Source of the DNA: Tateyamaria omphalii
Lineage (GTDB): Bacteria > Pseudomonadota > Alphaproteobacteria > Rhodobacterales > Rhodobacteraceae
Direction of reading: 5' to 3'
Assembly (NCBI RefSeq): GCF_001969365.1
Contig: NZ_CP019312.1
Span: forward strand, 1,612,001 to 1,676,000
Length of the DNA: 64,000 nucleotides
Below, piece after piece: positions 26,357 through 37,121 of this stretch. Under the pieces are notes generated by a model, which was not told where the DNA came from, searched no databases, and saw only the letters and a list, made by a program, of their open reading frames with translations. Each line of letters begins with the position of its first letter. The first letter of the stretch is position 1. The position numbers were made by a program, and so were the translations under genes.

Positions 26357-26365
26357 TTATCCACA
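26357..26365 (+). promoter_or_regulatory. DnaA box (exact TTATCCACA)
   Basis: An exact DnaA consensus lies just past the 3' end of the secreted-protein gene and about 170 bp upstream of the HNH gene start. Confidence 0.45.
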
Positions 26366-26375
26366 GGTTGCGGGC

Positions 26376-26969
26376 TTAGTCGCAATGCCCCGCATTGGCC
26401 GGAGCGTCCGTCAGCGCCACCAACGGCTCGGCCCGCGCACTGACCAGCGTCAGATCGGCCACACGTCTGCTGGTTACGGCCCGTTGCGACAGCCGGTAGA
26501 CCAGTTCGGCTAGACAGGCTTCGGACAAGTCCGACGCGCGGCGCAAGTTGACGAAATGGACATCCATCATCTGTCCACCCCGCACATTCCACTGAAACGA
26601 CTTGAACCGCTGCGCCGGATGGGCCGCATGGAGATGTGCGGCAAAGAGCTTGTGCAAAGGGCTGGTTTCCAGCCATTCAGTGTCCGACCAACCGCGCAGG
26701 CCCACCACCCAGACATCTGCATCCGTGAGGTTGGCCACGTCACGTGTTCGGTCGAGCAAACGGGCATCCGCATCCATATCCAGGATCAGCTTGCCGAATG
26801 CCCCCGGCATCCGGACCGAGCGCAAGACTATCGACCGGTCCAATTCGGTATCGACCGCCGCCGTCGTCGTTTGCAATTCATCCAAGTTGAAGGCGGTGGC
26901 GGGTGTCGTCAAAGTGATACTCAGCACCGCCGCCGCGAGGGCAAAGCCCCCAACGAGCGCCATCTTCAT
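26376..26969 (-). CDS. secreted protein of unknown function
   Basis: This 197-residue protein has a clear Sec-type signal peptide (MKMALVGGFALAAAVLSITLTTPATAF). I do not recognise the mature part. It contains LDRSIVLRSVRMPGAFGKL, WVVGLRGWSDTEWLETSPL and two cysteines, one in a C-terminal HCD. GGGGA precedes the start. It probably forms its own transcript and is followed by the HNH gene on the same strand. Confidence 0.78.
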   Translation of the reverse strand: MKMALVGGFALAAAVLSITLTTPATAFNLDELQTTTAAVDTELDRSIVLRSVRMPGAFGKLILDMDADARLLDRTRDVANLTDADVWVVGLRGWSDTEWLETSPLHKLFAAHLHAAHPAQRFKSFQWNVRGGQMMDVHFVNLRRASDLSEACLAELVYRLSQRAVTSRRVADLTLVSARAEPLVALTDAPANAGHCD

Positions 26970-27110
26970 GTCGCGTCCCCCTGTTGCGCACTGTTTTTAT
27001 CGGCTCAGTGCGCCACAGAAATCGCGACAGGGCAAAGCAAATGTAGTGAGGGACTACCAGATCAAGGGCAAGCGCGAAAAAAAGTGGCCGATTTGGCAAT
27101 ATTGTTCCGC

Positions 27111-27776
27111 TCAGAGCCCCAATTTGTCCCGCATAAAGGCCAGCGCGACACTTAGGCCATCAGGTGCGATTCCATGCGCCGTGCCTTTCATGACATGGGC
27201 ATAGACGTCCTTCCACCCTGCCCCCTGCAACGCCTCGGCAGCTTGCGGCAGCGATTGCGGCGGCACGACGTCATCCTGATCGCCGTGGATCAGCAGGATG
27301 GGCGGACGGCTCACGACCTCATCGGCCAGTACTTCGGGGTTCAGCAGACGCCCGGAAAAGGCAATGATGCCCGCAACCGGGTCTTCGCGCCGCGGCGCCA
27401 CATGCAGCGACATCATCGTGCCCTGGGAAAAGCCGAACAGCACGACCTGTTCGGGCAGTACATCCTCGTCCACCATCAATGCGTCGAGAAAGGCGTTCAG
27501 GTCCTCGGCCGCGGCGCGCAAACCGCGCTCGGCCTCTTCCTCGGATGACCCGTCGATCCATGGGATCGGAAACCACTGATATGCGCCCGGCATCATGTCG
27601 ATGGCCTCGGGCGCATCGGGGGCCACAAATAGCGTATCGGGCAGATGCTCGGCCAGCGGATCGGCCAGCCCCAAAAGGTCCGCGCCATTGGCACCATAGC
27701 CATGCAGGAACACGACGATGGACCGCAACTCACCCGATTGCGGCTCAACCCGCCCTGCCTGCAACACCCGTGTCAT
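27111..27776 (-). CDS. carboxylesterase/phospholipase family hydrolase
   Basis: This 221-residue alpha/beta hydrolase resembles the acyl-protein thioesterase / carboxylesterase YpfH group. The nucleophile S117 lies in GFSQG, with D169 (IHGDQDDVVP) and H201 (GTAHGI) completing the triad. The oxyanion region FLHGYGANGADLL lies near residue 25. The natural substrate is unknown. It is the last gene of a three-gene leftward unit and its start overlaps the upstream stop (ATGA). Confidence 0.9.
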   Translation of the reverse strand: MTRVLQAGRVEPQSGELRSIVVFLHGYGANGADLLGLADPLAEHLPDTLFVAPDAPEAIDMMPGAYQWFPIPWIDGSSEEEAERGLRAAAEDLNAFLDALMVDEDVLPEQVVLFGFSQGTMMSLHVAPRREDPVAGIIAFSGRLLNPEVLADEVVSRPPILLIHGDQDDVVPPQSLPQAAEALQGAGWKDVYAHVMKGTAHGIAPDGLSVALAFMRDKLGL

Positions 27777-28402
27777 GTGATCCCCTCTCGGCCCTTTGCG
27801 ACCCGGTAGTAGGTGAAGAACAGCCGCGCAGCAACCGCCCGCCAGGGCGACCAGTCCTCGGCCATCCCGCGCAGCGCCTTTTCCTTGGGCCGTTCCGGCA
27901 AGTCAAAGATCATGCGCGCCGCCTCCTGCAGGGCCAGATCACCGGGCGCAAAGACATCCGCGCGCCCAAGGGCAAACATGGCATAGATCTCGGCCGTCCA
28001 GACACCGATGCCCTTCACGGCAGTGAGCGTCGCGATCACTTCGGCATCCGGGGCCGCGCGCAGCGCGTCATAGTCAATCCCGGCATCGGCCAAAGCGAGG
28101 GCATAGGCAATCTTCTGGCGGCTTAGCCCCGCAGACCGCAAACCATCCTCACCCGCCGCAATCACCCCGGTCGGATGTGTCATGCCCCCGGCGTCCAGCC
28201 TGCCCCAGATCGCATTGGCGGACGCGGTGCTGACCTGTTGACCGACAATGGCATTCAACAGGGCGGCAAACCCGTCCGGCCTGCGCCGCAAGGGCAGCGG
28301 CCCCGCAGTCTCAAGCGCCCTCGCGAGGGCCGGATCGCAGGTGGCGAGCCATGCTGCACCTTCGGCCACGTCGGCATCCGTCTCTACAATGCGTCCCGTC
28401 AC
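27773..28402 (-). CDS. DNA-3-methyladenine glycosylase II (AlkA-like)
   Basis: This 209-residue HhH-GPD glycosylase removes alkylated bases. The helix-hairpin-helix is at about 124-146 (LTAVKGIGVWTAEIYAMF) and the catalytic aspartate is D155 (FAPGDLAL). It lacks the N-terminal domain of E. coli AlkA, as is normal in this group. The start is a GTG that overlaps the cobK stop (GTGA), so translation is coupled on both sides. Confidence 0.9.
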   Translation of the reverse strand: MTGRIVETDADVAEGAAWLATCDPALARALETAGPLPLRRRPDGFAALLNAIVGQQVSTASANAIWGRLDAGGMTHPTGVIAAGEDGLRSAGLSRQKIAYALALADAGIDYDALRAAPDAEVIATLTAVKGIGVWTAEIYAMFALGRADVFAPGDLALQEAARMIFDLPERPKEKALRGMAEDWSPWRAVAARLFFTYYRVAKGREGIT

Positions 28403-29082
28403 AAGCGGCCCACCCAGTCCAACAAGGCGTCCGTATCGCCAACCTGCACGCCAAAGCCGCTGTCCGGGGGGTCAATCAAAACCACCGGCATGTTCAGCGC
28501 GCGCGCCGCGGCAAGTTTTGGAAAGCTGCTTGTGCCACCGATGTTGCGGGCCAGCACCACGTCGATCCGCAAGTCGCGAAACAGGGCCATCTCATCGTCC
28601 ACATCGAACGGCCCGCTGCCAAACACATAGGTACAGCCATCCGGGGCCGCATGGTCGTGGCGCTGCAACTGGCGCAAGAAGACCGGGCCGTCATGGTGGG
28701 TCAGAACCTCGGCACTGTCGCGCCCGGAAGCGGCAAAAACACGCGCCCCCGCGGGCAAGGCGGCCACGGCGTCGGGCAGTGTCGTCACATGCTGCCATCT
28801 GTCGTCCGAGGTTGCCGTCCAGCCGGGACGCCGCAGCCGAACACGCGGCAGATGCGGGGCCAGTCGCATGGCGATGCTGCGCACGGTATCGTCAAAGGGG
28901 TGGGTCGTATCCACGATCCCCTCGGCGCCCAACAATCCGCCCCGCAGGCGCGTCGCACATGATACGTCCGAAGACCCCGGCGCCCGCGACCAATAGACGG
29001 ACACGTCATGGCCCGCCCCCGTCAGCGCGACCAGCGCGGGGTCGGTCATCGCCGAACCGCCAAGGATCAAGAGCCGTGCCAT
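28399..29082 (-). CDS. cobK: precorrin-6A reductase CobK
   Basis: CobK (CbiJ) reduces precorrin-6A in the aerobic B12 pathway using NADPH. The 227-residue protein shows the opening LLILGGSAMTDPALVAL, IVDTTHPFDDTVRSIAMRLA, FAASGRDSAEVL and the C-terminal LARNIGGTSSFPKLAAARAL. Other cob genes are not in this window, so it is a detached pathway gene. A supply of B12 is relevant to nrdJ at 41-45 kb. Confidence 0.9.
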   Translation of the reverse strand: MARLLILGGSAMTDPALVALTGAGHDVSVYWSRAPGSSDVSCATRLRGGLLGAEGIVDTTHPFDDTVRSIAMRLAPHLPRVRLRRPGWTATSDDRWQHVTTLPDAVAALPAGARVFAASGRDSAEVLTHHDGPVFLRQLQRHDHAAPDGCTYVFGSGPFDVDDEMALFRDLRIDVVLARNIGGTSSFPKLAAARALNMPVVLIDPPDSGFGVQVGDTDALLDWVGRL

Positions 29083-29173
29083 GGCGCCACCCTACGCCCC
29101 TTTGGCTTGCGCGCAAGCACCTGCGCTCAAACGCACGCTTGTCGCAGGCCGCGCACGGGGATAGTCAAAACGC

Positions 29174-30397
29174 ATGACCCAAATCGACGATACCCGCGCC
29201 AAGCGCAACGTGGCCGTCCTTGTGGCGGCGCAGGCCTTCCTTGGCAGCCAGATCACCATGATGTTCGTGGTCGCTGGACTGGCCGGACAGCAGCTGACAC
29301 CTTTTGCCTGCCTCGCCACACTGCCCATTTCGCTGATCGTGTTCGGGTCGATGACCACGGCCCCTTGGCTGTCGAATGTGATGCAGCGCTTCGGACGCAA
29401 ATCGGGGTTCATCATCGGTGCCTTTGGCGGGCTGCTCGGGGCCGCCATCGGGGTCTGGGCGCTGAGTATCGGCAGTTTCTGGCTGTTTCTGGTGGGCAGT
29501 TACATGACGGGAATCTACATGTCGGCACAAGGCTTCTATCGCTTTGCCGCGGCTGACACCGCATCGGACGCCTTTCGGCCGAAGGCCATTTCCTACGTCA
29601 TGGCAGGCGGGCTTTTGTCGGCCATCATCGGCCCGCAGGTCGTGGGCTATGTCACCGCAGACACGGCAGACGCGACCGTGGCACGGTACATCCCGATCTA
29701 CTGGGTTGCGATGGGCTTCAACCTGATGGGCATGGCGCTGTTCTTCCTGCTCGACATCCCCAAGCCGCCCGCACCTTCGGCCACGGACGGCCCTGGCCGC
29801 AGCCGCAAGGAACTGCTGCGCGACCCGCGCATCGCCGTGGCCGTGATCTGTGCTGCGGTGTCCTATGCGCTGATGAACCTGGTGATGACGTCGACCCCGC
29901 TCGCCGTCGTCGGCTGCGGCTTTACCGAGCCGGACGCCGCGAATGTCGTCACCGTACACGTGCTGGCCATGTTTGCACCGTCCTTCTTCACCGGCCACCT
30001 GATTTCGCGCTTCGGGGCAGAGACGATCATGGGGCTGGGCCTTGCCATCCTCGGCGTTGCAGGGCTGGTGGCGTTGCAGGGCGTGGACCTCGCCAACTTT
30101 TACTGGGCGCTGTTCTTCCTGGGAATCGGCTGGAACTTCGGGTTCATCGGCGCAACCACCATGCTGTCGAGCGCCCACAGCGCGCAGGAGCGCGGCCGCA
30201 TGCAGGGCATGAACGATCTGATCGTCTTTGGCGGGGTGACCGTTGCCTCGCTGGCCTCGGGCGGTTTGATGAATTGCGCAGGCGGTGACGCCGTCGAAGG
30301 CTGGGCAGCCGTCAACATCGCCATGGTGCCGTTCCTTGTGCTGGCAGGCGGGTCGCTGATCTGGCTGGTGATGCGTCAACGGGCCGTTACGGCTTAG
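29174..30397 (+). CDS. major facilitator superfamily transporter
   Basis: This 407-residue integral membrane protein has about 12 predicted membrane helices. It shows the MFS loop signature variant RFGRKSGFIIGAFGGLLG between helices 2 and 3, and a long central loop (PKPPAPSATDGPGRSRKELL). The substrate is unknown. It is divergent from cobK by 91 bp and ends against a hairpin shared with the convergent gene. Confidence 0.9.
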   Translation: MTQIDDTRAKRNVAVLVAAQAFLGSQITMMFVVAGLAGQQLTPFACLATLPISLIVFGSMTTAPWLSNVMQRFGRKSGFIIGAFGGLLGAAIGVWALSIGSFWLFLVGSYMTGIYMSAQGFYRFAAADTASDAFRPKAISYVMAGGLLSAIIGPQVVGYVTADTADATVARYIPIYWVAMGFNLMGMALFFLLDIPKPPAPSATDGPGRSRKELLRDPRIAVAVICAAVSYALMNLVMTSTPLAVVGCGFTEPDAANVVTVHVLAMFAPSFFTGHLISRFGAETIMGLGLAILGVAGLVALQGVDLANFYWALFFLGIGWNFGFIGATTMLSSAHSAQERGRMQGMNDLIVFGGVTVASLASGGLMNCAGGDAVEGWAAVNIAMVPFLVLAGGSLIWLVMRQRAVTA

Positions 30398-30414
30398 GCG
30401 GATCAGGATCCGCC
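30397..30414. terminator. bidirectional terminator hairpin between convergent genes
   Basis: GGCGGATC and GATCCGCC flank a 2-base loop. The hairpin fills the whole 17-bp gap between the stop codons of the MFS gene and the NDUFAF6-like gene. Its arms resemble the hairpin after lexA. Confidence 0.7.
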
Positions 30415-31182
30415 TTACAGCATCGCGCGTCCGGTCAATGCCGCGACACTCAACCGCCACGGGACCAAGGGCACGGGCACTGTACCGTTGGCCACCATTG
30501 CGGGTGCGTGCATAATCTGTTTCAGACACTGCGCCGACCCAAGCGCGGGCCACAACGCAACCCGCGCACGTGCTGGCACACGCGGGGTCGTAAGGCGCAT
30601 CCTGATGCGCCCCGCAAGTGCTGCGACACCTTCATGTGTCCCATCCAGCAAGGGAATACGCCCGGCCTCTTCGAGCTTTGGCACGGCACGTAAGAAAGCG
30701 ACCAAAGCACCAACTGCCGCAACCGAACGCACCGCCCGTTCCTGATCGGCCGGCGCGCCCAACGCCTCTGCCGCGGTCCACATCAGGTGGCCCGCGGTCT
30801 GGTCCAGATACCGATCAAAATGCGCCTCATCCTCAAACGGCTCTCGGTAGACGTCCCAACGGCGCGCCGCGACCGCCTCGTCCAAGCGGCGCGCCGCGTC
30901 GGGCGACAGGATCGTGGCCACGGGCGTCGTCACCTCATGCTTGCGCACATCCCGCCCCTCGGCGATCTCCTCAAGCGCGTCCCGCCACCACTGCAAACGC
31001 ATCTCCGCAATCATCGCCTCTTGTGTGACCCAGGGCGCACGCGACACTTCGACATTCAGGGCATAGAGCGGAAACAGGATTGCGCGCGCGTCCACCGGCG
31101 CGGCCATCACGGTGCGGAACCGGTCCGGGTCGCCTTGCTCGACCAGCCGGGCGCAGGGAACGACCTGGTTGGGAAAGGTCAT
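30415..31182 (-). CDS. squalene/phytoene synthase superfamily protein, NDUFAF6-like
   Basis: This 255-residue protein has the helical fold of squalene/phytoene synthases but lacks the two Asp-rich catalytic motifs. The places where they would be read MRLQWWRDALEEIAEG and YLDQTAGHLMWTAAEALG. These segments, and GALVAFLRAVPKLEE with IPLLD after it, line up with the mitochondrial complex I assembly factor NDUFAF6 as I remember it. A non-catalytic assembly role is therefore more likely than isoprenoid synthesis. It lies downstream of cimA on the same strand, with a 40-bp gap. Confidence 0.8.
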   Translation of the reverse strand: MTFPNQVVPCARLVEQGDPDRFRTVMAAPVDARAILFPLYALNVEVSRAPWVTQEAMIAEMRLQWWRDALEEIAEGRDVRKHEVTTPVATILSPDAARRLDEAVAARRWDVYREPFEDEAHFDRYLDQTAGHLMWTAAEALGAPADQERAVRSVAAVGALVAFLRAVPKLEEAGRIPLLDGTHEGVAALAGRIRMRLTTPRVPARARVALWPALGSAQCLKQIMHAPAMVANGTVPVPLVPWRLSVAALTGRAML

Positions 31183-31222
31183 GCCCGCCCCGTCACAGGA
31201 CAGGCGGCAGAGGCACGGCGGC

Positions 31223-32842
<1,620 letters not shown>

Positions 32843-32924
32843 GTGTCCCTCGCTGGGACGGTGTGGCAGGCACGGGATTTCAATGGGTTACAGCGGCGCG
32901 TTAACCCTTTGGAAAGGTTCACTC

Positions 32925-34301
32925 TCATTTCAGCGCCTCCAGCTTGGCCGCATCAAAGCCAGCGCCAGGAACCAGCTCGACGCCTGCTTTGCTCATGCGG
33001 ACCTCGACACCGGCGTCGACCAGCGCGGATTTCATCGCGTCCACAGGGCCGAAATCCTTGGACACCATCGCATCTGCCCGCAGCGCGGCAAGCTGCGCGG
33101 CCCAGCCGTCCAGATCGGACGTATCGGAGACATCAACGGCAGTGAGGTTAATGCCCATTAAGGTTAACGCCGCCGACAATCCGGCCGCGTCGTGATCGGA
33201 TGCAAGGCGGTGCATGTGGGTGATAGCGAGCGGTGTGTTCAGATCATCCGACAGCGCGTCGAGAATGTCCGTTGGGACATCCGTGCCGTCGGCATCGCCG
33301 ACAATCCCCGCCCACTTGCGCAAGGTCGCCTCCGCCTCCGCCCGCTTCTTCTCGGTCCAGTCCATCGGCTTGCGGTAGTGGGTGGACAGCATCACAAAAC
33401 GGATCACTTCGCCCGGCACGCCCTGATCGAGCACATCGCGGACGGTGAAGAAATTGCCGAGGGATTTCGACATCTTCTTGCCCTCGACCTGCAGCATCTC
33501 GTTGTGCATCCAGACATTGGCAAAGCCGTGGCCCGCGCATTTCGACTGCGCGATCTCGTTTTCGTGGTGGGGGAATTGCAGGTCATTGCCGCCGCCGTGG
33601 ATGTCGAACCTGTCGCCCAAAAGCTCGTAGGCCATGGCCGAGCATTCGATGTGCCAGCCGGGCCGCCCCCTGCCCCACGGACTGTCCCAGCCGGGCAGAT
33701 CGTCGTCGGAGGGCTTCCAGAGGACAAAGTCCATCGGATCCTCCTTGTAGGGTGCGACCTCGACCCGGGCGCCTGCGATCATGTCGTCGACCGAGCGGCC
33801 CGACAATTGCCCGTAGTCGGCATAGGCCCGCACACGAAAAAGCACATGGCCCTCGTTGGCATAGGCGAAGCCCTTGTCGATCAGGTCGGTGATCATCGCC
33901 ACCATCTGTGCGATGTACTGGGTCGCGCGCGGCTCGTGATCGGGGCGCAAGGCCCCCAGCGCATCCATGTCGGCGTGATACCACGCGATGGTTTCATCGG
34001 ACCGCTCGGCGACCAATTCTTCCAGCGTGCCTTTGGCCCCCGCCTCTTTCCGCGCGAGCGCGGTGGCGTTGATCTTGTCATCCACGTCCGTGAAATTGCG
34101 CACATACGTCACCGCATCGGCCCCATACACATGGCGCAGAAGCCGGTTGAGCACGTCAAAGACGAGCACAGGACGCGCATTGCCCAGATGGGCGCGGTCA
34201 TAGACGGTGGGGCCACAGACATACATACGCACGTTTTCCGGATCGAGGGGTTCAAATGCCTCTTTCCGGCGGGTCGCGGTGTTGTAAAGCTTGATGGTCA
34301 T
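32925..34301 (-). CDS. cysS: cysteine--tRNA ligase
   Basis: This class I aminoacyl-tRNA synthetase has 458 residues. The zinc cysteine C29 is in YVCGPTVYD, the HIGH-type motif is HLGN (38-41), and KMSKS lies near residue 276. The central HIECSAM and [11 protein letters not shown] supply the other zinc ligands. The C-terminal anticodon-binding region is complete. It is followed by cimA. Confidence 0.96.
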   Translation of the reverse strand: MTIKLYNTATRRKEAFEPLDPENVRMYVCGPTVYDRAHLGNARPVLVFDVLNRLLRHVYGADAVTYVRNFTDVDDKINATALARKEAGAKGTLEELVAERSDETIAWYHADMDALGALRPDHEPRATQYIAQMVAMITDLIDKGFAYANEGHVLFRVRAYADYGQLSGRSVDDMIAGARVEVAPYKEDPMDFVLWKPSDDDLPGWDSPWGRGRPGWHIECSAMAYELLGDRFDIHGGGNDLQFPHHENEIAQSKCAGHGFANVWMHNEMLQVEGKKMSKSLGNFFTVRDVLDQGVPGEVIRFVMLSTHYRKPMDWTEKKRAEAEATLRKWAGIVGDADGTDVPTDILDALSDDLNTPLAITHMHRLASDHDAAGLSAALTLMGINLTAVDVSDTSDLDGWAAQLAALRADAMVSKDFGPVDAMKSALVDAGVEVRMSKAGVELVPGAGFDAAKLEALK

Positions 34302-35469
34302 GTCGAAGCCTCAGAGATGCAGGGCGTGAGCGCAGGTTGGCGCGGGCCTAGCAATTCTGAGATGTCATGGAAACAAAGAACCGGCCCGCTGAGGAAATCA
34401 GCAGATGATGCAGCAGGTGATGCAAATCGTGCGGTTCATACCCGGTGGGTAGCGCGCAGGATGATGGTCGGTCAACCCTTTTCAGGGGCGGGCGTGATGG
34501 GGACCGCCATGTGGTGCGGGAGGAGGCATCCTTGGTCGAGCGCGCTGCACTGCAGGCAGGGTGCAGGAACGTCTGCCGGGCGCCCAACTCGGTCATTGTG
34601 ACTTTTGGCGGCGCGCGCGCCGCGTGAAGAGTGCTGCACAAACGGAAGACGGCATGCCTGCGCTGAGCAGGAGAAGCGGACATTGGTGCGGCGCGCGGCA
34701 TGGATTTTGGCGACAGCTATCGCCCGATGCGCGCACGGGACGAGGCGACGGACAAAACCAACCACGTCGCGAGGCGCGCGGGGTTTTCTTGATGCCACCT
34801 GCCTGCTGTCTCCGGGGGTGTCGGCCCTGCCCGGACAATAGCGCGGTCCAGCCGAGATACGGCGGCGTTGCCCCGGGATGTATTCCCCGAACACCGGAGA
34901 CCCCGATCAGACAATTTGCGCGCCGCATCCTTGCGCAGGATCAGTGTCGCGTCATCCTGCGCGGCAAGCACACCCTTGGCGTCCTTAAGTTCGCGCGGGT
35001 CGGCGTCGCGTTTCCAACCCGTAATCCACGATCATTTTACGTGAGAACCGGCTGATGCCTGCGCCCGGATTGTTCCCTTGTATCCCCATGCGGAACTTTG
35101 CCGCCATGTCCGGTTTTGCCGGATCCTCCGCCGACGCGATGTCAGCGGGGGCGTCAACCGGAACGCCATGGAGCGGTTGCCAAAACAAAACCGCGTCGCA
35201 ACGCAACTGCGCACGCTGCAACGTGCCGTTGAGGTGAATTGCAATAGTGCGCCCTGACCGCTGATCACTCGTGATATGGATGCTATGCTAACGACCTGTC
35301 ATTTGGTTGGATGGTGCGAAGCGTGGTGGCTGCCGCACAGCAGCCGTTTGGCCAGGCCAATACCCCCTTCTGTGCGCCGCCGGGCGGCGGTATAGGTCTG
35401 CTCAGAGGGAGGAACGGTGATGACGATTGGATCGCAGACTTTGATACGCTCATCTCATACCGGCACGCC
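34302..35469. other. 1.17-kb stretch with no supported gene
   Basis: This stretch between cysS and the YjbR gene carries no reading frame with recognisable protein sequence and no tRNA. On the minus strand, between about 35220 and 34890, two frames read like protein (PLHGVPVDAPADIASAEDP, then after a frame change ELKDAKGVLAAQDDATLIL), which could be a decayed gene. The segment just before the YjbR gene holds a GC inverted repeat (GCCGCCGGGCGGC type, near 35379). Confidence 0.5.
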
Positions 35470-35826
35470 ATGACTGTCGATGACGCAAACCGCATCTGTG
35501 CCGCCCTGCCCGGCGCGTGGTATCACTCCAATGCCGATGGCGGGCTGGAGGCGTGGAAGGTGGGAGACAAGATGTTCGCCTGCTATGGCCATGCGCTTGA
35601 CGGTGTGTCGGTCAAGACGGCGGACCCCGACAGCGCGCAGTTCCTGATCGAGATCGGGGCGGCCATCAAGGCGAAGTATTTCCACCGCTCCTGGGTCCGT
35701 ATCCCATTTGATCATCCGGGTGCGGACGCGCTGGCCGACCGCATCCACACCTCTTATGGCCTGATCCGCAAGAGCCTGCCCAAAAAGGCGCAAGCGGACC
35801 TTGCCGCGTGGCAGGACGACACATAA
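35470..35826 (+). CDS. MmcQ/YjbR family protein
   Basis: This 118-residue protein belongs to the MmcQ/YjbR family, which has a double-wing DNA-binding-like fold. Landmarks are ICAALPGAWYHSNADGG, KMFACYGHALDGVSVKT and the C-terminal LIRKSLPKKAQADL. The ATG at 35470 gives the family start. The function is unknown. Confidence 0.85.
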   Translation: MTVDDANRICAALPGAWYHSNADGGLEAWKVGDKMFACYGHALDGVSVKTADPDSAQFLIEIGAAIKAKYFHRSWVRIPFDHPGADALADRIHTSYGLIRKSLPKKAQADLAAWQDDT

Positions 35827-35831
35827 CCCTT

Positions 35832-35876
35832 CTTCATCTTGCCACATAGACTCCGGTGTCTGGGGCAGCGCCCCAG
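35832..35876 (+). terminator. intergenic element with GC hairpin after the YjbR gene
   Basis: An upstream box CTTCATCTTGCCACATAGAC leads into the hairpin CTGGGGC / GCCCCAG (loop AGC, 35860-35876). The layout matches the element after olsB. It probably ends the YjbR transcript; the aminotransferase gene starts 67 bp later. Confidence 0.55.
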
Positions 35877-35942
35877 TCCGCGTGTTGACATCGCTGGCGC
35901 CCTCTGCGCCCTTGGCCCCGAGACCCGCAAAAGGAGCAACCG

Positions 35943-37121
35943 ATGTCCCTGTCCCAACGCATGCAGACCCTCACCGGCGGTGGATCGGATGGCTGGGATG
36001 TGTTCATCAAGGCGCGCAAGATGATTGCGGCGGGCACGGCCGTCACCGAACTCACCATTGGCGAGCATGACATCCGAACCGCGGCACCCATTCTGCAGGA
36101 CATGCACCGGAGTGCGATGGGCGGGCATACGGGCTATGCGATGGTGCCGGGCACGGATGCGTTGCGCGACATGGTCGCGGCGCGCACGACCGAGCGTACA
36201 GGGGTGCCCACCACCCGCGACAATGTGCTGATCACCCCCGGCGGGCAGGCGGCGCTGTTTGCTGCCCATGCCGCCGCCTGTGATCCGGGCGACACCGCGC
36301 TTTACCTCGACCCCTATTATGCCACCTATCCCGGCACGATCCGGGGCGTGTCCGCGGTGCCGCAGGCGATTGCGACGCGGGCGGAGGATGCGTTTCAGCC
36401 CCGTGCCGCCGACATCGCGGCCCATGCGGAGGGCGCGCGCAGTCTCCTGATCAACTCGCCCAACAACCCCACCGGCACGGTCTATTCCCGCGCCACGCTG
36501 GAGGGCATTGCGCAGGTCTGCGTGGACCACGATCTGTGGCTGATCTCGGACGAGGTGTATGACACGCAGGTGTGGGAGGGGGCGCATCTGTCGCCCCGCG
36601 CCCTGCCCGGCATGGCCGAGCGCACCCTCGTGATCGGTTCGATGTCGAAGAGCCATGCCATGACCGGGTCGCGCTGCGGCTGGATCATCGGGCCCGAGGA
36701 GGTCATCGCCCATCTGATCACCTTTGCCACCCACACCACCTATGGTGTGCCGGGGTTCATTCAGGACGCGTCCGTCTTTGCGTTGGGTCAGGGACCTGCG
36801 TTCGAGGCGGAGGTCGCCGCCCCCTTTCTGCGCCGCCGCGCCATCGCGCAGCGAGTGCTGGGCGCGCAGAACACCATCGGGCTGATCCCGGCGCAGGGGG
36901 CGATGTACCTGATGCTGGACATAAGGGCGACGGGGATGAGCGGAGACGATTTTGCCAATGCGCTGCTGGACCGGCACCACATTGCCGTTATGCCCGGCGA
37001 GAGCTTTGGGAGCGCTGCCGCCGGGCATGTCCGCGTCGCGATGACCATCGACGACGCGGGATTTGAAACGGCGCTGCGCACGCTTGCGGGCTTTGCCGAA
37101 GCGCGCGCGCGCGCCGCCTAG
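35943..37121 (+). CDS. class I/II pyridoxal-phosphate aminotransferase
   Basis: This 392-residue fold-type I PLP enzyme has NNPTG at 174-178, the cofactor aspartate D203 (SDEVYD) and the Schiff-base lysine K236 (GSMSKSHAM). The subgroup resembles aspartate/aromatic-type transaminases of the AspC/PatA branch, but the substrate cannot be fixed. AAAGGAGCA lies before the ATG. It is convergent with the outer-membrane protein gene, overlapping its stop by 4 bp. Confidence 0.9.
   Translation: MSLSQRMQTLTGGGSDGWDVFIKARKMIAAGTAVTELTIGEHDIRTAAPILQDMHRSAMGGHTGYAMVPGTDALRDMVAARTTERTGVPTTRDNVLITPGGQAALFAAHAAACDPGDTALYLDPYYATYPGTIRGVSAVPQAIATRAEDAFQPRAADIAAHAEGARSLLINSPNNPTGTVYSRATLEGIAQVCVDHDLWLISDEVYDTQVWEGAHLSPRALPGMAERTLVIGSMSKSHAMTGSRCGWIIGPEEVIAHLITFATHTTYGVPGFIQDASVFALGQGPAFEAEVAAPFLRRRAIAQRVLGAQNTIGLIPAQGAMYLMLDIRATGMSGDDFANALLDRHHIAVMPGESFGSAAAGHVRVAMTIDDAGFETALRTLAGFAEARARAA

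Noticed and set aside
34605..34841. Small plus-strand open frame as a real gene
   Set aside because: Arg/Ala/Cys composition is typical of shadow frames, with no ribosome-binding site or family signal.
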